Of a DNA stretch of 7,409 nt, positions 6,449 to 7,409 are shown piece after piece. Origin of the DNA: an uncultured Lentisphaeraceae bacterium (GTDB lineage: Bacteria; Verrucomicrobiota; Kiritimatiellia; RFP12; DVOR01); contig CAMGJH010000047.1 in the NCBI GenBank assembly GCA_946056345.1, positions 1 through 7,409 of the forward strand, written 5' to 3'. The position numbers and the translations under genes are program-made. Position 1 is the stretch's first letter. The number at the start of each line of letters is the position of its first letter. The notes beneath the pieces are model-generated. The model ran no database searches. It worked only from the letters and a program-made list of their open reading frames with translations, and was not told where the DNA came from.

Positions 6449-6526
6449 AGCTGACAGCCGACAGCTGACAGTCGCTAACGCTACGGACTTGTTCGCTGTC
6501 GGCTGTTCGCTGTCGGCTGGCTGTTT
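6449..6526. repeat. inverted pair of heptamer repeats between the 123-aa and 203-aa genes
   Basis: The left arm is AGCTGAC, AGCCGAC, AGCTGAC (6449-6469). The right arm is GCTGTCG, GCTGTTC, GCTGTCG, GCTG, GCTGTTT (6495-6526). The arms share a perfect 12-nt complementary core (6454-6465 with 6495-6506) and pair at about 18 of 23 positions around a spacer of about 25 nt. The right arm runs into the stop codon of the 123-aa gene (6525-6527). The 12-mer GCTGTCGGCTGT of this arm recurs exactly at 4211-4222. A large stem-loop could form after the first gene; it lacks a U-tract, so it is not a canonical terminator. Confidence 0.75.
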
Positions 6527-6896
6527 ACAGCCGAATCGTCCCCATCATTGCCGAGAACTTGCGGCGGCGGTTTTCGGCATCGCCGGCGAGTTCCTCCGGG
6601 GCGAGGGGCTGGCCGGGTTCGCGCACGGGGGCGTGGTCGATGGGGTGACCGCGTTCGGGCTCGGTGAAGTCGAGCGGAGCCATGCCCCGCCGCTCCAGCT
6701 CGGCGTTGACCACGGCCTTTTGCTCATCGGTAAAGGTGAGGTTGCGCACTTGCTCGCGCGTGAGCCCTTGTTGCTCGAGCAGGCGGTCGGTCTCGGCAAT
6801 GCGCAGCTCGGCTTGCTCCATCAGGGCCCGCGACTCCTGGATGGTCTTGCGAATCTTCTTCAGATAGGCCTCGGTCTCTTCCTGCAATGTGGCCAT
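6525..6896 (-). CDS. unknown small helical protein, 123 aa
   Basis: Not recognised. The start is ATG 6896-6894 with a near-ideal GGAGGA 5 nt upstream. Residues 1-50 (LQEETEAYLKKIRKTIQESR, then LMEQAELRIAETDRLLEQQG) have heptad-like spacing and should form a coiled coil or helical hairpin. TREQVRNLTFTDEQKAVVNA (51-70) looks like two short helices. Residues 72-105 are Pro/Glu-rich and probably disordered, and the basic tail NRRRKFSAMMGTIRL closes the protein. No signal peptide or membrane segment is visible. It is the first gene after the tRNA unit and has its own extended -10 promoter with a leader of about 27 nt, so it is probably well expressed. The next gene also encodes a charged coiled-coil protein, which makes a paired role possible but unproven. 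Confidence 0.75.
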   Translation of the reverse strand: MATLQEETEAYLKKIRKTIQESRALMEQAELRIAETDRLLEQQGLTREQVRNLTFTDEQKAVVNAELERRGMAPLDFTEPERGHPIDHAPVREPGQPLAPEELAGDAENRRRKFSAMMGTIRL

Positions 6897-6929
6897 AGCG
6901 TTCCTCCAAAGGGGCGGTTACTGCGCGCT

Positions 6930-6938
6930 ATCATACCA
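6930..6938 (-). promoter_or_regulatory. extended -10 promoter of the 123-aa gene
   Basis: TGG followed by TATGAT (6935-6930; 5 of 6 against TATAAT). Transcription would begin near 6923, about 27 nt before ATG 6896. No good -35 is present; that position lies inside the upstream terminator hairpin, fitting a TGn-dependent promoter. Confidence 0.6.
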
Positions 6939-6939
6939 C

Positions 6940-6974
6940 AAAAACAAAGACGCGCCGAGTATCAACTCGCCGCG
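6940..6974 (-). terminator. rho-independent terminator of the tRNA-Phe/tRNA-Glu unit
   Basis: The stem pairs 6974-6965 with 6960-6951: nine base pairs, one G/G mismatch, a TGAT loop. It is followed by the U-rich TCTTTGTTTTT on the minus strand. It lies about 47 nt after the CCA end of tRNA-Glu and directly borders the promoter of the next gene. Confidence 0.75.
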
Positions 6975-7021
6975 CGCGTGGATTCTAAATCCGCTCTTTG
7001 CTATCGGTTCCTCTTGAAGCG

Positions 7022-7096
7022 TGGCACCCCCAAGGAGAGTCGAACTCCTCTTACAGGCATGAAAAGCCCGTGTCCTAACCGATAGACGATGGGGGC
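7022..7096 (-). tRNA. tRNA-Glu (UUC anticodon)
   Basis: 75 nt including an encoded CCA (7024-7022). The acceptor is GCCCCCA pairing with TGGGGGT (G1-U72 wobble), with discriminator G. The anticodon stem is CGGGC/GCCTG with loop TTTTCAT, giving anticodon TTC. The T arm is AGGAG-TTCGACT-CTCCT. It is the second gene of a two-tRNA transcript, 2 nt after tRNA-Phe. Confidence 0.96.
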
Positions 7097-7098
7097 AA

Positions 7099-7174
7099 TG
7101 GTGGCAAGGGTCGGGATCGAACCGACGACACGCGAATTTTCAGTCCGCTGCTCTACCAACTGAGCTACCTCGCC
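7099..7174 (-). tRNA. tRNA-Phe (GAA anticodon)
   Basis: 76 nt including an encoded CCA (7101-7099). The acceptor GGCGAGG pairs with CCTTGCC (one G-U), with discriminator A. The D stem is GCTC/GAGC. The anticodon stem GCGGA/TTCGC carries loop CTGAAAA, giving anticodon GAA. The T arm is GTCGG-TTCGATC-CCGAC. It is the first gene of the tRNA unit, about 27 nt downstream of the -10 box. Confidence 0.97.
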
Positions 7175-7200
7175 AGACAAGGTGTCCGAAAACGAGGCGT

Positions 7201-7230
7201 ATTGTAGCATTTCCTAACCGCCTAATGCAA
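7201..7230 (-). promoter_or_regulatory. promoter of the tRNA-Phe/tRNA-Glu unit
   Basis: TTGCAT (7230-7225), an 18-nt spacer ending in the extended -10 TGC, then TACAAT (7206-7201). T-rich runs at about 7233-7257 (minus strand) sit where an UP element would be. The bases after the -10 are GC-rich (ACGCCTCG), as is usual for stringently controlled stable-RNA promoters; that control is inferred from the pattern only. Confidence 0.75.
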
Positions 7231-7280
7231 GCAAAAAATGCGCGCTAGGCAAAAAAAGTCTCCGTCGCCCCCAGATCCAC

Positions 7281-7390
7281 CCCCGGCGCGGTCCTTGGAT
7301 GCCGGGGCCCGGTCGGTGTGTGGGGGCTGCTCGCCCCCACACCCCTCGGCAGGGCTGCTCGCCCTGCACCCCGGGAGCGCGGTGCGCTCC
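7281..7390. repeat. array of four GC-rich hairpins with shared loops and spacers
   Basis: Perfect stems: A 7281-7287/7301-7307 (7 bp); B 7318-7327/7333-7342 (10 bp, loop TGCTC); C 7349-7355/7361-7367 (7 bp, loop TGCTC); D 7374-7380/7384-7390 (7 bp, loop GGT). B, C and D are each followed by ACCCC and then CGG or TCGG. The stems differ in sequence but stay fully paired. No ORF is evident in 7231-7409. The array may continue past the window edge. Confidence 0.7.
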
Positions 7391-7409
7391 ACCCCGGCCG
7401 AAGCGCCCT

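Noticed and set aside
7001..7210. Minus-strand ORF of 69 codons containing GEVAQLVEQRTENSRVVGSI
   Set aside because: This is a translation of the two tRNA genes; the peptide pattern is a well-known artefact of tRNA sequence.
7231..7258. T-runs on the minus strand as the terminator of a gene beyond the right edge
   Set aside because: The nearest strong hairpin (7281-7307) is more than 20 nt away from the T-run, so this is not a canonical terminator. An UP-element role for the tRNA promoter fits better.

Overview
The window comes from a GC-rich bacterial chromosome. Every protein gene and both tRNAs I can support lie on the minus strand, so the region reads from right (7409) to left (1). I could not run a taxonomic search. 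The citrate synthase and both halves of the transporter have motifs I associate with anaerobic Firmicutes-type and PVC-type proteins. Together with the high GC and the dispersed short repeats, this makes a gut or anaerobic PVC-group bacterium (Kiritimatiellota or Verrucomicrobiota-like) a reasonable but unproven guess.

Layout, in transcription order. An array of four GC-rich hairpins (7281-7390) lies upstream of a promoter (7201-7230) for a tRNA-Phe(GAA)/tRNA-Glu(UUC) pair separated by 2 nt. A rho-independent terminator ends that unit, and its U-tract abuts the extended -10 box of the next gene. Then come two small genes of unknown function with coiled-coil-like sequence (6525-6896, 123 aa; 5767-6378, 203 aa), both with strong Shine-Dalgarno sites. 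Next are a citrate synthase (4234-5628), an extended-SDR NAD-dependent epimerase (2983-4137), the t6A-biosynthesis protein TsaB (2408-2983) and a small unknown protein (2029-2418). Last is a very large transporter ORF (2000 to beyond base 1). The SDR, tsaB, small unknown and transporter genes overlap or nearly abut (TAATG, an 11-bp overlap, a 28-nt gap), so they probably form one transcription unit.

The most striking feature is the transporter ORF. It has no internal stop and joins a complete MATE-type efflux protein (about residues 1-440) to an SLC13/ArsB-like ion transporter (from about residue 454). The second part carries the conserved TNDVAL and TPIGNPQN motifs at 541-546 and 584-591. 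666 residues are visible and the ORF runs off the left edge.

The second theme is heptamer repeats related to GCTGTC(C/G). They occur as inverted pairs right after the stop codons of citrate synthase and of the 123-aa gene. One arm is four perfect tandem 7-mers that lie inside the 5' coding region of the epimerase, where gain or loss of a unit would shift the frame.
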